Origin: Acidobacteriota bacterium
Lineage (GTDB): Bacteria; Acidobacteriota; Blastocatellia; Pyrinomonadales; Pyrinomonadaceae
DNA: 64,000 nt
Reading direction: 5' to 3'
NCBI GenBank assembly: GCA_016700175.1
Contig: CP065003.1
Location: 1,622,001-1,686,000, forward strand
Numbering within the stretch: the first letter of the stretch is position 1; each line of letters starts with the position of its first letter. Below are positions 21,114-29,940 of the stretch, in pieces. The translations under genes and the position numbers were made by a program. The notes under the pieces were generated by a model. The model ran no database searches and was not told where the DNA came from. It saw only the letters and a list, made by a program, of their open reading frames with translations.

Positions 21114-21228
21114 ATTCAGCCGACTTGCGCTGTCATTCCTTCTTTCGGCTATAATTTTAAGACTTTTATGGATCGGCTTTAGTCAATTCATGAAAGTCTT
21201 GTTTTGTATTCGGGAGGAAAGTATACGG

Positions 21229-22713
21229 ATGTTCGATCGAAAGCGCGTTTTGAAAGGTTTTGTCGTTGCTGCTGCTCTGCTCCTCGGGTGCTACGCATTT
21301 CTTGGGCACTCTCGGGCTGAGTTTCGGGTAAGGGCTTCGGCCTCGGGACCGTCGCCTTCGGTTACCGGAGCTCCGGGCGAAGCGAACTGCACCGCCTGCC
21401 ATACGGATTTCCTCGTAAACAGCGGATCTGGAAGCATCTCGATCACAGGAGTGCCGCAAACGGTCTCGCCGGGCGAGGAGATTCCCGTCACGGTTACCGT
21501 TAGCCAGGAAGATGGCGTGATATTCGGATTTCAGCTCACCGCGATCGACGAGAACGGCGCTGAGGCCGGGACCCTCTCGCTTCCCAAACAGAACCCTGCG
21601 CAAATGCAGATCGTCGAGGGAGTAGTCGACACCGACGTCCGCCACTACGTCGAACACACCTCGCAAGGTACGCAGCCCAGCGAGTTTGGGACGAAGTCCT
21701 GGACTTTCAACTGGACCGCTCCCCTGAACGATCCCGGGCCGGTTACGTTCTATGCTGCCGGGAATGCCGCAAACAGCGACGCCGACACGACAGGCGATTA
21801 CATCTACACGACCTCGCAGACAACAAACGAGACACCGGGTCCGCCGTATTTCGACTTCGACGGCGACGGAAAGACCGACGTGTCGGTGTTCCGCCCGAAC
21901 GCAGGAGCGCTTTCGGGAGGCCCGGGGCCGGAGGGTTCCACTGCGCAGTGGTGGCTTCTCCGTTCGTCCGACCAGGGCACCCGGGGGATGGCGTTCGGAA
22001 CATCGACCGACATTCCCGCTGCCGCTGATTTTACGGGCGACGGGAAGACTGACGTCGCGTTCTGGAGGCCTTCAACCGGCGAGTGGTTCATTCTCAGAAG
22101 TGAGGACGATTCGTTCTTCGCCTTCCCGTTCGGGGCGAACGGAGACATTCCGGCTCCGGGGGATTTCGACGGCGACGGAAAGGCTGACCCTGCGGTTTAC
22201 AGGCCTTCTTCCGGGACCTGGTTCATCGTAAGATCGACCGATGGCGGGCTTGTGATCGTACCTTTCGGCGTCACCACAGATAAGCCGATCGTCGCTGATT
22301 ACGACGGGGACGGGAAGGACGACGTAGGCGTCTACCGGGCTCCCGACAACCAGTTCTGGCTCTTGAGATCGACCGATGGTGTGAAGGCGTTCCAGTTCGG
22401 GGCTCCCGGAGACCGGACGGCCGTAGGAGACTGGACGGGAGACGGAAAGGCGGACGTGGCGTTTTTCAGGCCTTCGACTTCCGAATGGTACGTGATCAGA
22501 AGTGAGGACGACTCCTTCTTCGCATTCCCTTGGGGAGCGAACGCCGACATCCCTTCCCCGGGAGACTTCGACGGCGACGGCAAGTTCGATCCGGCTGTCT
22601 GGAGGCCGTCCGACAGGACCTGGTACATCTTCGGGACGACGAGCGGCTTCGAGGCTGTCCAATTCGGCTCGAACGGGGATGTCCCGCTGCCCTCAAGTGT
22701 CAGTGTTCAATGA
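21229..22713 (+). CDS. Exported protein with CxxCH motif, Reeler/choice-of-anchor-like domain and FG-GAP repeats
   Basis: Predicted exported protein, 494 aa from the ATG at 21229, chosen because GGGAGGAAAG sits just before it. The longer frame from 21094 overlaps the end of ppk1. The order is a signal peptide (about 1-30), then TGAPGEANCTACHTDF with a single CxxCH at 54-58 that could bind one c-type heme. A beta-sandwich of about 100 residues (about 65-195) follows, resembling Reeler or choice-of-anchor domains. FG-GAP/VCBS-type repeats run from about 206 to the end. The repeat half is almost identical in protein to that of the M36 protease ending at 18643. Heme attachment is possible but unproven. 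Function unknown. Confidence 0.75.
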   Translation: MFDRKRVLKGFVVAAALLLGCYAFLGHSRAEFRVRASASGPSPSVTGAPGEANCTACHTDFLVNSGSGSISITGVPQTVSPGEEIPVTVTVSQEDGVIFGFQLTAIDENGAEAGTLSLPKQNPAQMQIVEGVVDTDVRHYVEHTSQGTQPSEFGTKSWTFNWTAPLNDPGPVTFYAAGNAANSDADTTGDYIYTTSQTTNETPGPPYFDFDGDGKTDVSVFRPNAGALSGGPGPEGSTAQWWLLRSSDQGTRGMAFGTSTDIPAAADFTGDGKTDVAFWRPSTGEWFILRSEDDSFFAFPFGANGDIPAPGDFDGDGKADPAVYRPSSGTWFIVRSTDGGLVIVPFGVTTDKPIVADYDGDGKDDVGVYRAPDNQFWLLRSTDGVKAFQFGAPGDRTAVGDWTGDGKADVAFFRPSTSEWYVIRSEDDSFFAFPWGANADIPSPGDFDGDGKFDPAVWRPSDRTWYIFGTTSGFEAVQFGSNGDVPLPSSVSVQ

Positions 22714-23014
22714 TCAGGGATCAATGAAGAGGAAACAGGATCGACAGGATAGATAGGGTAGCTGTTCCGGTTATGTGCGTTGCCGAGCACCTTGCAGCGT
22801 ACGATCTCCGAAACAGCCATCCTAAAAATCCTGTTCATCCTGTCCGATTCCTTGATATGCTTGGAGATTGAGCGACGGAGATACTGAAGACCGCATCGAT
22901 TGAGCAACCCGCGGTCGGGACGCTAAACCGAACCCTCTGCATCTTCGCTTTTCAATTCCGCTTCACGGCTTCTTGACCGACCCCGTGCGTCCCTGTTTCC
23001 TTTCCTTTCCAATG
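22714..23014. repeat. Intergenic region with inverted ACAGGATCG-type element (22733-22850)
   Basis: The DNA after the stop repeats the flank seen after 18643 (GATCAGGGATCAATGAAGAG, then AAACAGGATCGACAGG). The right arm at about 22819-22846 reads ATCCTGTTCATCCTGTCC, in inverted orientation. The remaining 150 bp before the next stop hold nothing I recognise. Confidence 0.7.
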
Positions 23015-23593
23015 CTACCGAGATTTGATCTCGATGATCAGATCAAAACTTCCTTCAGTAAGCCCTTCTGCTCCGGCGACGCCAATCAAGATGCTGTAAG
23101 GGCTTCCCACGGAAATGTACTCGACGGATCGTCCCTTGTCTTCATTCTGGACCCGCCTTGTTGGAGAGACGTTTGCATAGATCGGGTAGCTGGCCTCGCA
23201 TGAGATCGCACTCGAAACGTTTGGCGGAACCGGCTGCTCTCCCCTGGCGCTCTGTCGCAGTGCGTAGAGATTGATCTTCTTGCCCTCCTCCGGCTTCAAG
23301 GTGATCTTCATCGAAGAAGCCGCGGGCAAGGTAACCCTGTAAAAAACATGGCTTCCATTGAACTGCTCAAAGCGAGTGCCCGGAAAACAGGCAACTGAAC
23401 TGCTTTCTGCCCACCGAAGCGATGACAACTTGCTGCCATCCGAAAGATCGCCGGAGATCTGCCCGGTATCTGAATTCGCGGGCATTTGAATGTTCGTTAC
23501 CGTTACCTTGTCGTTACCGGTCGCCGCCCCCTGCGCGAATACGGCCGGACAAAGGAACACTGCTGCGAAAAGAACTGCCAAATGCTTGATCAT
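23015..23593 (-). CDS. Small exported protein with possible PPC-like beta domain
   Basis: Not assigned to a family with confidence. It is 192 aa from the ATG at 23593, which follows GGAGGGAAGT; the frame continues 21 codons upstream without a better start. A Sec signal peptide covers about residues 1-21 (AAVFLCPAVFAQG). The rest is beta-rich with YRVTLPAASSMKITLKP and SPYSILIGVAGAEG, which recalls bacterial pre-peptidase C-terminal (PPC) beta-sandwich domains. Two cysteines (SVACFPGTRF and AISCEASYPI) could form a disulfide in the periplasm. It is monocistronic, with repeat-rich DNA on both sides. Confidence 0.6.
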   Translation of the reverse strand: MIKHLAVLFAAVFLCPAVFAQGAATGNDKVTVTNIQMPANSDTGQISGDLSDGSKLSSLRWAESSSVACFPGTRFEQFNGSHVFYRVTLPAASSMKITLKPEEGKKINLYALRQSARGEQPVPPNVSSAISCEASYPIYANVSPTRRVQNEDKGRSVEYISVGSPYSILIGVAGAEGLTEGSFDLIIEIKSR

Positions 23594-24393
23594 ACTTCCC
23601 TCCTGTTGTTTTGCGGCTTCTAACTCTGAATCGTTTGCCGGGTCAAATAGTAACATCCATGGTGTGAGTTCTTTCAGAACGGGTCTCAGATCGGGCTCGC
23701 CGGGATGAAGACGCGGATCAGGATTCCTCCTTCCCGCCGAACAAGCAAGATGAAGAGAGTGGCTTGGCCGGGTTCCTCGCGACGACCCAGGTTAATCAAC
23801 GTGGAGAGCTCGGACCAGCTACTCTATTGATCCTGTATATCCGGTCAACTCTTCATATTCTCAAGAAGCAACAGGATCGACAGGATGTTTAGGATAGCCG
23901 GCTCCGGGATCTCGCGGCGACCTGTACCCCGCATCGTGAAAAGAGTTCGGATCAGCCACCCTGTTTATCCCGTCTGTCTTGTTCTCTTCCAATTTTGAAA
24001 CAGGGATAAAGGGGGTGAAGGAGATGGCTGCTGAGAAGTGCGAACGCCCGTGAGTGCCAGTCAACGCGATTATCCGGATGCCTTAATCTCCTTCAACCCC
24101 TTCATCCCTGTTCCAATAGAGGACGAGAACAGGATAGACAAGATTGATAGTTGAGAATTGAAAGTGGGAGATTCCGCGATCCCGGATCCGGTTCCTGAAG
24201 TGACTACTGGCTTAACCTGAAATCAACCGGGTCCAACGACCATTCCCAATTCTCAATTTTTAATAATCAACCCTGTTCATCCTGTCTATCCTGTTTTTTT
24301 TCTCCTACGCCCGTCGCTTGCGCTCCGGGTACTGATTGCCCGTCGATCCGGGTACTGATTCACTAACCCACGATCAACAACCATTGAAACATG
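23594..24393. repeat. Repeat-filled intergenic region (ACAGGATCG-type elements)
   Basis: 800 bp without a gene. One element runs from 23822 (ATTGATCCTGTATATCCGG) through AACAGGATCGACAGGAT at about 23869-23885 to CACCCTGTTTATCCCGTCTG near 23958. A separate inverted pair (24001-24025 and 24086-24110) is built on CAGGGATAAAGGGGGTGAAG. Another element spans 24127-24300, with arms AACAGGATAGACA and TGTCTATCCTGTT and an inner pair TTGAGAATTG/CAATTCTCAA. The word CGCTTGCGCTCCGGGTACTG follows at 24307-24360. Confidence 0.7.
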
Positions 24394-24420
24394 AAAAGGC
24401 CCGGACCTTTCGATCCGGGC
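24394..24420 (-). terminator. Rho-independent terminator of the pil operon
   Basis: Read on the minus strand: GCCCGGATC-GAAA-GGTCCGGGC with a short T-run (CTTTTC), 24 bases after the roadblock stop codon. It marks the end of the pilM-to-roadblock transcript. Confidence 0.8.
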
Positions 24421-24444
24421 ATTGAGAGAAGTAAGAAACGACTT

Positions 24445-24813
24445 CTAGTGATGTGCGAATTCAGGCTGCAGGATCAGTCCCGCACGTGCAAGCTCGTACC
24501 GGCCCCTCCCGAAGCTTCCTTCTGACGTAAGGATCATCGCTATGAAGTAATCCTTGCTCATCAGTCGGACGATAAAGGCTTTGCTCTCACCGGAGATCGT
24601 CATTTCGGTAAGCCTTCCGAGTTTCCCGCCGCTGTTCGCGCGGCTGGCCGCTACGACCAGCGACGAGCACTCGGCTACCGTGATCTCCAGGTCCGGGTCG
24701 GGCAACCCCTCGCTCCAGACCTCCTCGACGGGGATCCCGTCAAAGCCAATTATCAATACTCCGAGACATCCGTTCGTCCGCTGCAGAATTTCATGCAGAA
24801 CTCTTCTGAACAT
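24445..24813 (-). CDS. Roadblock/LC7-domain protein
   Basis: 122-aa single-domain roadblock/LC7 protein (MglB-like fold). N-terminal helix MFRRVLHEILQRTNGCLGVLIIGFDGIPVEEV is followed by the alternating sheet and helix typical of the family; GRLTEMTISGESKAFIVRL is the central strand pair. Such proteins dimerise and often act as GTPase activators or scaffolds for small Ras-like GTPases that set pilus polarity. No signal peptide, so cytoplasmic. It is the last gene of the pilM-N-O-P-Q run, 15 bp after the pilQ stop, ahead of a terminator. A role in controlling pilus position or activity is inferred from this context. No MglA-type GTPase is in the window. Confidence 0.82.
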   Translation of the reverse strand: MFRRVLHEILQRTNGCLGVLIIGFDGIPVEEVWSEGLPDPDLEITVAECSSLVVAASRANSGGKLGRLTEMTISGESKAFIVRLMSKDYFIAMILTSEGSFGRGRYELARAGLILQPEFAHH

Positions 24814-24828
24814 CAGCTCATCTTCGCC

Positions 24829-26451
24829 TTAGTTGTTCGGCTTCGGGGAAGCCGCGGGCTGCGGTTCGGCAGTCGTCGGTTCGTCCACAGGGATCACGAC
24901 CGTCGGACGGGTCTGCGTGGCCGGCTGTACCGGAGCAGAGTTCGACGGAGGATTGCCGAGCGGAACGGGCTGCACCAGGAGAGCGCCTTCGTCCGCATCG
25001 TCATCTGCAGGCGGAGCATAGTCTGGCCTGTAGATCCGGGGCGTGATGAAGAACAGGATCTCGCTTGTGTCGCGAGCGGTCCGTTTCCTCTTGAACAGGT
25101 TTCCGAAGATCGGGATCCTCGAGAGGCCCGGCGTCCGGTCGACGATCTCACTCTCCGAATCGAAGAGCGCGCCGCCCACGACGGTCGTTCCGCCATCGGG
25201 GACCATGACTTCCGTCTGCATCCTCTGGACGCTGATCGGCGGTGCGCCGTCGGCACCGGAGCTCGGCGGAACCGTATTGTTCTCAGCCACGACGTTCAGA
25301 ATGATCGTGCCGACGTTCGTGATCTGAGGCGTAACGGCAAGCCTGAGCGGAACCGGAACATACTCGGTGGTCACAACGACGCCAGCGTCGGAGCTGTTGG
25401 GCTGGATCGTGGTCACAGGTATCTGCGAACCGCTTTCGATCTCCGCCGGACGGTTGTTAAGGGTGGTGATGCGCGGGGTCGCGATCGTTTTGACCTGGCC
25501 CTTCTGCTCACCGGCCGCGAGTTCGGCATTGATCGTGGTCGTGCCGATAGCGCTCGTGGTAAGTGAAATTATCGTGTTCGAGACGACGTTGCCGAAGTCC
25601 GTTCCGGCGCCGACCGTCGTCTCGCCGCCGTTGCCTATCGCGACTCCCGAAAGCTTTAGGCCGAGGTCACGGCTGAAGTTGCGGGTCGCGGCGACGATGC
25701 GGGCCTCGATCTCAACCTGAGGAGCAGGCTGGTCAAGGAACGAGATGAGCTTTCGTAGCGCCTTAACGTTCTCAAGAACGTCTGTGATGATTAGCGTGTT
25801 GGTCCTTGATTCGACCTCGACCGTCCCACGCCTCGAGAGACGCTTCTGAACGATCCCCAGGACACCCTGGTCCTGACCGGCCATCCCGCCGACTCCTGCT
25901 CCGGAACCAACGTTGGCCGTGGTCTGGCCGCCCGTATAACCGCTCGAACGTCCGCCCTGGCTGCCGAGGCTGTTGATAGCCCTGGCGTAGTTGAGGCGCA
26001 CGAATTCGGTATACAGCGGAGCGCTGTCGAGCTGGCTCTCTTTGATCTCTTCCAGGAGTTTTCTCTCCTGCGCAAGCGACTTCTGGTCGGAGATCCTGAG
26101 GATCGGGCCGTTAACCTGCACGCCGAGTTCCTGCGCACGCAGTATCGAGTCCAGCGCCACGTTCCAGGGAACGTCGCTGACGTTTACCGTTACCGGAACG
26201 TCCTTCACGGATCTGTCGATCACAAAGTTGATCCCGTACTGCTCGGTAATGTAGTTAAGAATGTCCCTGATGTCGGCATTTACGACATTCAGGTTGATAG
26301 CCTCACCCTGGAAGCCCGCTTCACCATATTTCATTCCCTGGTTTTGCGGAGCCACGTCCTGAGCGAGGGCCGTCACAATCAGGCTGCTGACTATAAGAAG
26401 GACAAAGATGGCCTTCGAGCCCGTTTTGCCTATTTTCTGAACAAGTGTCAT
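24829..26451 (-). CDS. pilQ: Type IV pilus outer-membrane secretin PilQ
   Basis: Outer-membrane pore through which the type IV pilus passes. It is 540 aa. Signal/anchor about 13-31; an STN/N0-type domain (about 49-125, NADIRDILNYITEQYGINFVIDRSVKD); a secretin N domain with a Gly/Ser-rich insert (GSQGGRSSGYTGGQ) typical of secretin N3; and the secretin barrel (about 260-470) with VEIEARIVAATRNFSRDLG and VVGGALFDSESE. The C-terminal tail (about 475-540) is Pro/Gln/Thr-rich and low-complexity. It is shorter than PilQ proteins that carry AMIN domains; no AMIN domain is seen. Fifth gene of the operon. Confidence 0.94.
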   Translation of the reverse strand: MTLVQKIGKTGSKAIFVLLIVSSLIVTALAQDVAPQNQGMKYGEAGFQGEAINLNVVNADIRDILNYITEQYGINFVIDRSVKDVPVTVNVSDVPWNVALDSILRAQELGVQVNGPILRISDQKSLAQERKLLEEIKESQLDSAPLYTEFVRLNYARAINSLGSQGGRSSGYTGGQTTANVGSGAGVGGMAGQDQGVLGIVQKRLSRRGTVEVESRTNTLIITDVLENVKALRKLISFLDQPAPQVEIEARIVAATRNFSRDLGLKLSGVAIGNGGETTVGAGTDFGNVVSNTIISLTTSAIGTTTINAELAAGEQKGQVKTIATPRITTLNNRPAEIESGSQIPVTTIQPNSSDAGVVVTTEYVPVPLRLAVTPQITNVGTIILNVVAENNTVPPSSGADGAPPISVQRMQTEVMVPDGGTTVVGGALFDSESEIVDRTPGLSRIPIFGNLFKRKRTARDTSEILFFITPRIYRPDYAPPADDDADEGALLVQPVPLGNPPSNSAPVQPATQTRPTVVIPVDEPTTAEPQPAASPKPNN

Positions 26452-26575
26452 TGTTTCTTACCTCATTAAGGGGCCTCTTTCGGTTCGAAAGAGATCCAAT
26501 TGTGCGAGTTTGCCTATGGCATTCGGGCGGTATTGCCTGATTTCGCCCGTTCCTTGTGATCGCCGGATTCCGGCT

Positions 26576-27310
26576 CTAGGACCCTTTTTTCTTGTTAGAG
26601 GAACGCTGCTTCGAGCTCTTGGAACCCTTCTTGGTACCTTCATCGCTCTCGGCCGGGGCGTTGTTCATTTCCTCCAACGGCGACATGATCGCCTCGGGAG
26701 CGCTGTCCTTGCTTCCGCTGTCAGCGGTCCGCGCTCTCGGGATATATTCGTCGGCGGGCGCGGTACCCTGGATCTCCTGATCCATCGAGTACTCCCGCAG
26801 GGGCTTGTTCTCGACCGAGGAGACGAACTTCTTGTTGCTCCATTTCGTTACCTTCCGGAACACAAGCTTGTTCTCCTCAACCGCGACGAGCTGACCGTCA
26901 AAGAACTTCTCGCCGGGATAGATCGTGTAAGAGAGCTTGATCGGCGTCGCTTCAACCATCGCTGCGTAGCCGCGGGGCGTCTTGAAAATGCCGGTCACCG
27001 ACATTTCGTCCAGGAGCAACACCGAAGTGACCTTCGGTATCGGCTGACCGTTGATCGCAGCCCTTTCCCGCATCTGCTTGTAGTACTCGATCCTTGCTTC
27101 AATAGCGGGGGGAGCCACTACGACCGGACCGGTGGGTTTCGAAGAACTCGACGAGCCGCCTTTGCTTGAAGCCTTTCTTTCGTAGGCCGGCTTGCAGAAC
27201 GGATCGCCCGCGCATTGTGCGGAAACCTCGTACGAACTGCCGCTCGCTAGCAGAAAGCCGACGGCTGCGAAAGCCACGGTAAGAATTCGTTTCGTGTTTG
27301 ATTTAGTCAT
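26576..27310 (-). CDS. pilP: Type IV pilus inner-membrane lipoprotein-like PilP
   Basis: PilP-like protein linking the PilN-PilO platform to the secretin. The start is taken as the ATG at 27310 (MTKSNTKRI) rather than the GTG four codons earlier. A signal peptide covers about residues 1-30 (SSYEVSAQCAG); the Cys there is not a good lipobox, so it may be periplasmic rather than lipidated. The middle (about 90-185) carries the PilP-type beta domain, with LLLDEMSVTGIFKTPRGYAAMV matching the family's repeated-strand pattern. The C-terminal 50 residues are Ser/Lys-rich and disordered. The Lys-rich end SSKQRSSNKKKGS is unusual for a periplasmic protein. The position between pilO and pilQ supports the call more than similarity does. 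Confidence 0.82.
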   Translation of the reverse strand: MTKSNTKRILTVAFAAVGFLLASGSSYEVSAQCAGDPFCKPAYERKASSKGGSSSSSKPTGPVVVAPPAIEARIEYYKQMRERAAINGQPIPKVTSVLLLDEMSVTGIFKTPRGYAAMVEATPIKLSYTIYPGEKFFDGQLVAVEENKLVFRKVTKWSNKKFVSSVENKPLREYSMDQEIQGTAPADEYIPRARTADSGSKDSAPEAIMSPLEEMNNAPAESDEGTKKGSKSSKQRSSNKKKGS

Positions 27311-27351
27311 CGTTTCTCTCACTCTCTAGTTGTGTGCGAACCAAAGGATGA

Positions 27352-28044
27352 TCATTTTGCGGGCTGTGCGGCTGGCTGAGCGCCGGGCTTCGCAGGCTGT
27401 GCTTTCTCAGGAAGAGGTTTACCGTCCGGGCCAACGAGAGGTTTCCCGTCCGGACCCACTTGCGGCGGATTCGCGAGATTGTCAAGATCTTCCGGAGAAG
27501 CGTAGAAAGCTGTAAGCAGGAACTTCGCGTGCAGTGTCTTGGCCGGCGACTGCTTGTCGAGCTGGGTCAGGCTGAAGTCCGTGATCGAGACGATTCGCTG
27601 AAGCTTGGCCATCTTGTCGAAGAAGTCGCGAAGGTTCGTGAAATTGCTGTCGACCTCGACCTCGACGGGCTTGGCCATTATGAAGTCCTGTTGAGTATCG
27701 TCCCTGGGCGAGAACCTGGCGACTATCAGTCGCGAGCCGCGTGCAGTGTCCTGGAGCCCCTGAAGAACGTTGGTGATCTCCCTCTGTTCGGGAAGCAGGA
27801 CCTTGAGCTCGTCGTATTCCTGTTCCTTTGTGGCATACAGGGACCTGAACTCGTTGATCCTTTGGGTCGCTATCTGCGCAGCTTGGTTCTTCGCCTGAAG
27901 CTGAGCGACCTGATCGTTCAACTGGCTTACCTCTTCGCGCATGCCCGAGGTCAGGAAATACCAGACCGTTAGATAGATCAGCGATCCAATGCCGACCAGA
28001 AGTATGAGTTGCCAGTACCAGGTTAGTGATTTAAGTCTGTTCAT
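27352..28044 (-). CDS. pilO: Type IV pilus assembly protein PilO
   Basis: Inner-membrane platform protein that heterodimerises with PilN. 230 aa: a short cytoplasmic N-terminus, one membrane helix (about 12-31, WQLILLVGIGSLIYLTVWYF), then a coiled coil (about 33-80, EEVSQLNDQVAQLQAKNQAAQ). A ferredoxin-like PilO domain (about 90-190) contains the characteristic DFFDKMAKLQRIVSITDF. The C-terminal tail is low-complexity with a GPDGKPL repeat and Pro/Ala-rich residues. It lies 67 bp after pilN and 41 bp before pilP. Confidence 0.95.
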   Translation of the reverse strand: MNRLKSLTWYWQLILLVGIGSLIYLTVWYFLTSGMREEVSQLNDQVAQLQAKNQAAQIATQRINEFRSLYATKEQEYDELKVLLPEQREITNVLQGLQDTARGSRLIVARFSPRDDTQQDFIMAKPVEVEVDSNFTNLRDFFDKMAKLQRIVSITDFSLTQLDKQSPAKTLHAKFLLTAFYASPEDLDNLANPPQVGPDGKPLVGPDGKPLPEKAQPAKPGAQPAAQPAK

Positions 28045-28111
28045 CGCTTCAACGTCCTTGTTTCTCGGCTTTTCCGCATAAGGGCTTCAAGCTCGTTGAT
28101 TTGTTATCGGC

Positions 28112-28813
28112 TTAGGACTTCGGTCCGGATACGGACTGATCGTTCGCTGCGGGTACGGAACCGGCGTCAGCTTCCAGAGTGGATCCGGAAGAACCGGCCT
28201 TTTCGGGTGTGTAGGCGCACCTGATGGTGAAGTCCACGACCTCAAGGGCGGGGGGCTCGTCGCCTGCAGAGGCGGTCTTGGCCGCGATCTCTTTGCGTTG
28301 GGTCTCGATCCCGAGGTTTGTGAACAGCCCTCCGGAGAACTCCAGGCTGCGTCCGAACTGTGTGATAGCAAGTTCGTTCTTGGAGCTTCCCTTGATCGTG
28401 AGCTGATCCCCTGCCTGTTCCACGCTCTGGAGATGGATGTCCGGGGTCATCTTGATCCTCTCGCGAAGCGCCTCAAGCACTGCGCTCGGACCGGCCTGCG
28501 AATTCCGGAGCTTCTTGATCGCTTCGATCCTCAGATCGATGTTCTTGATCTTGGCCTCCAGCTCGCGCTGTTCCTTCATCACCGCCTCCAATTCGGCGGC
28601 CTTGCGTTTTTGATCTTCAAGCTGGTGCTCGGCCTCCGCTTTGGCGCGGACGGTGCTGATCACGTCCCAGCCGATGACCCCGAGGGTCATCGCGAACACG
28701 GCGATCGCGAGCAGGAGCAGGCGGGTGACCGGGCTGGAGGTCTTGCGTTCGACCGCTACGACCGCGCCGCCCTGTCTTTCGGTAACAGAATTGAGCAAAT
28801 TGAATCTGATCAT
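28112..28813 (-). CDS. pilN: Type IV pilus assembly protein PilN
   Basis: Inner-membrane partner of PilO whose cytoplasmic N-terminal peptide docks into PilM. 233 aa beginning MIRFNLLNSV, which fits the conserved INLLP-type motif loosely. One membrane helix (31-50, RLLLLAIAVFAMTLGVIGWD), a coiled coil (about 55-105) and a periplasmic ferredoxin-like domain (about 110-205). The start codon overlaps the pilM stop by four bases (ATGA), indicating translational coupling that matches the PilM-PilN interaction. The Ser-rich C-terminus is probably disordered. Confidence 0.95.
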   Translation of the reverse strand: MIRFNLLNSVTERQGGAVVAVERKTSSPVTRLLLLAIAVFAMTLGVIGWDVISTVRAKAEAEHQLEDQKRKAAELEAVMKEQRELEAKIKNIDLRIEAIKKLRNSQAGPSAVLEALRERIKMTPDIHLQSVEQAGDQLTIKGSSKNELAITQFGRSLEFSGGLFTNLGIETQRKEIAAKTASAGDEPPALEVVDFTIRCAYTPEKAGSSGSTLEADAGSVPAANDQSVSGPKS

Positions 28814-29871
28814 TTGGCTTCTACTCCTCTCAGTGCGAGACCCACGGCTACCGCCATTTCGGGCATGATCTCACTTAGATAATCTGGATCGAACTTCGCC
28901 GGATCCACATTGATCTGGCGAAACGGATCGAGAACCTCTACCGGCATCTCGAGCTTCATCGCGAGTTCCTCGCGAAGGCCGGCCATTTTCGAGCCGCCGC
29001 CGGAGATGAGGATCTTCTCGACCTTTATGTCGTCGTTGTCGCTCGTAGCACGGTAGAAATCGAAGGTCTTCTGGATCTCCATCGCCACCATTTCGGTGAC
29101 GTTGCTTATCAAGGGCTGGATAGCGGTCTCGTCCACGTTGTCCAACGCTTCCGGAACCCCACGCTTGACGGCTTCGGCCTGCTGATAGCTGAATCCGAGG
29201 TTCTTCTGGAGAATGTCGGTGAACTGGCTTCCGCCGATCGTCATGTCGCGTGTGAAGAGCGACTGGTTTCCTTTAACGATGTTCACGTTCATCGTCGAGG
29301 CGCCGATGTTCAGAAGGGTGACGACCGTTTCGGGATCGGGCTGGTAATTGACCTCGTAGCAATTCTGGAGAGCGAATGTATCGACGTCGATGACGATGGG
29401 CTGCTTTCCGGAGAGCTGGATTGCCTGCTTGATGTTGTTAAGCCTTTCCTTTTTGCAGGCGGCTATCATCACGCTGGTCGCTTCGACATCCTCGTCGGTG
29501 ACGTGATAGTCGAGGCTGACCTCGGACAGGTCGTAGGGGATATGCTCTTCAGCGTGCCAGTCGATCGACTCCTCTAGTTCTTCCCTGCTCATCGCCGGAA
29601 GCACGATATTCTTGATGATGACCGAATGTCCGCTCACCCCGGTGACGACCTTCGGGGCCTTGACGCTGTTGTCGTTGCATACAATCTGGATCGTTTCGGC
29701 GACCGCGTTGAGCTCCATGATCTGGCCGTCGACGACCGTTTCGTCCGGGAGATTCTCGAACCCCAGGTTGATCAGGGTAAGATTGTTCATCTTGCCGTCG
29801 AGCTCGACGACCTTTACTGAACTTGAGCCGACATCCAAACCGGCAACGCTTTTCTTTTTACCGAACAGCAT
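28810..29871 (-). CDS. pilM: Type IV pilus actin-like ATPase PilM
   Basis: Cytoplasmic actin-fold protein that recruits PilN and couples the pilus motors to the platform. 353 aa, normal length. Phosphate-1 loop GLDVGSSSVK at 11-20, a second phosphate motif LLNIGASTMNVNIV and the adenosine motif ILISGGGSKMAGL are all visible. First gene of a minus-strand operon pilM-N-O-P-Q-roadblock of about 5.4 kb. The 446 bp upstream hold a long inverted repeat and a candidate -35/-10, so regulation may lie there. Confidence 0.96.
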   Translation of the reverse strand: MLFGKKKSVAGLDVGSSSVKVVELDGKMNNLTLINLGFENLPDETVVDGQIMELNAVAETIQIVCNDNSVKAPKVVTGVSGHSVIIKNIVLPAMSREELEESIDWHAEEHIPYDLSEVSLDYHVTDEDVEATSVMIAACKKERLNNIKQAIQLSGKQPIVIDVDTFALQNCYEVNYQPDPETVVTLLNIGASTMNVNIVKGNQSLFTRDMTIGGSQFTDILQKNLGFSYQQAEAVKRGVPEALDNVDETAIQPLISNVTEMVAMEIQKTFDFYRATSDNDDIKVEKILISGGGSKMAGLREELAMKLEMPVEVLDPFRQINVDPAKFDPDYLSEIMPEMAVAVGLALRGVEAK

Positions 29872-29940
29872 TATTTTAGTTACTCCTTAGGGCTTCTGGG
29901 TCAATCTCTGTATTGGGTGTGAGCGGTTGATTGGAAATGG

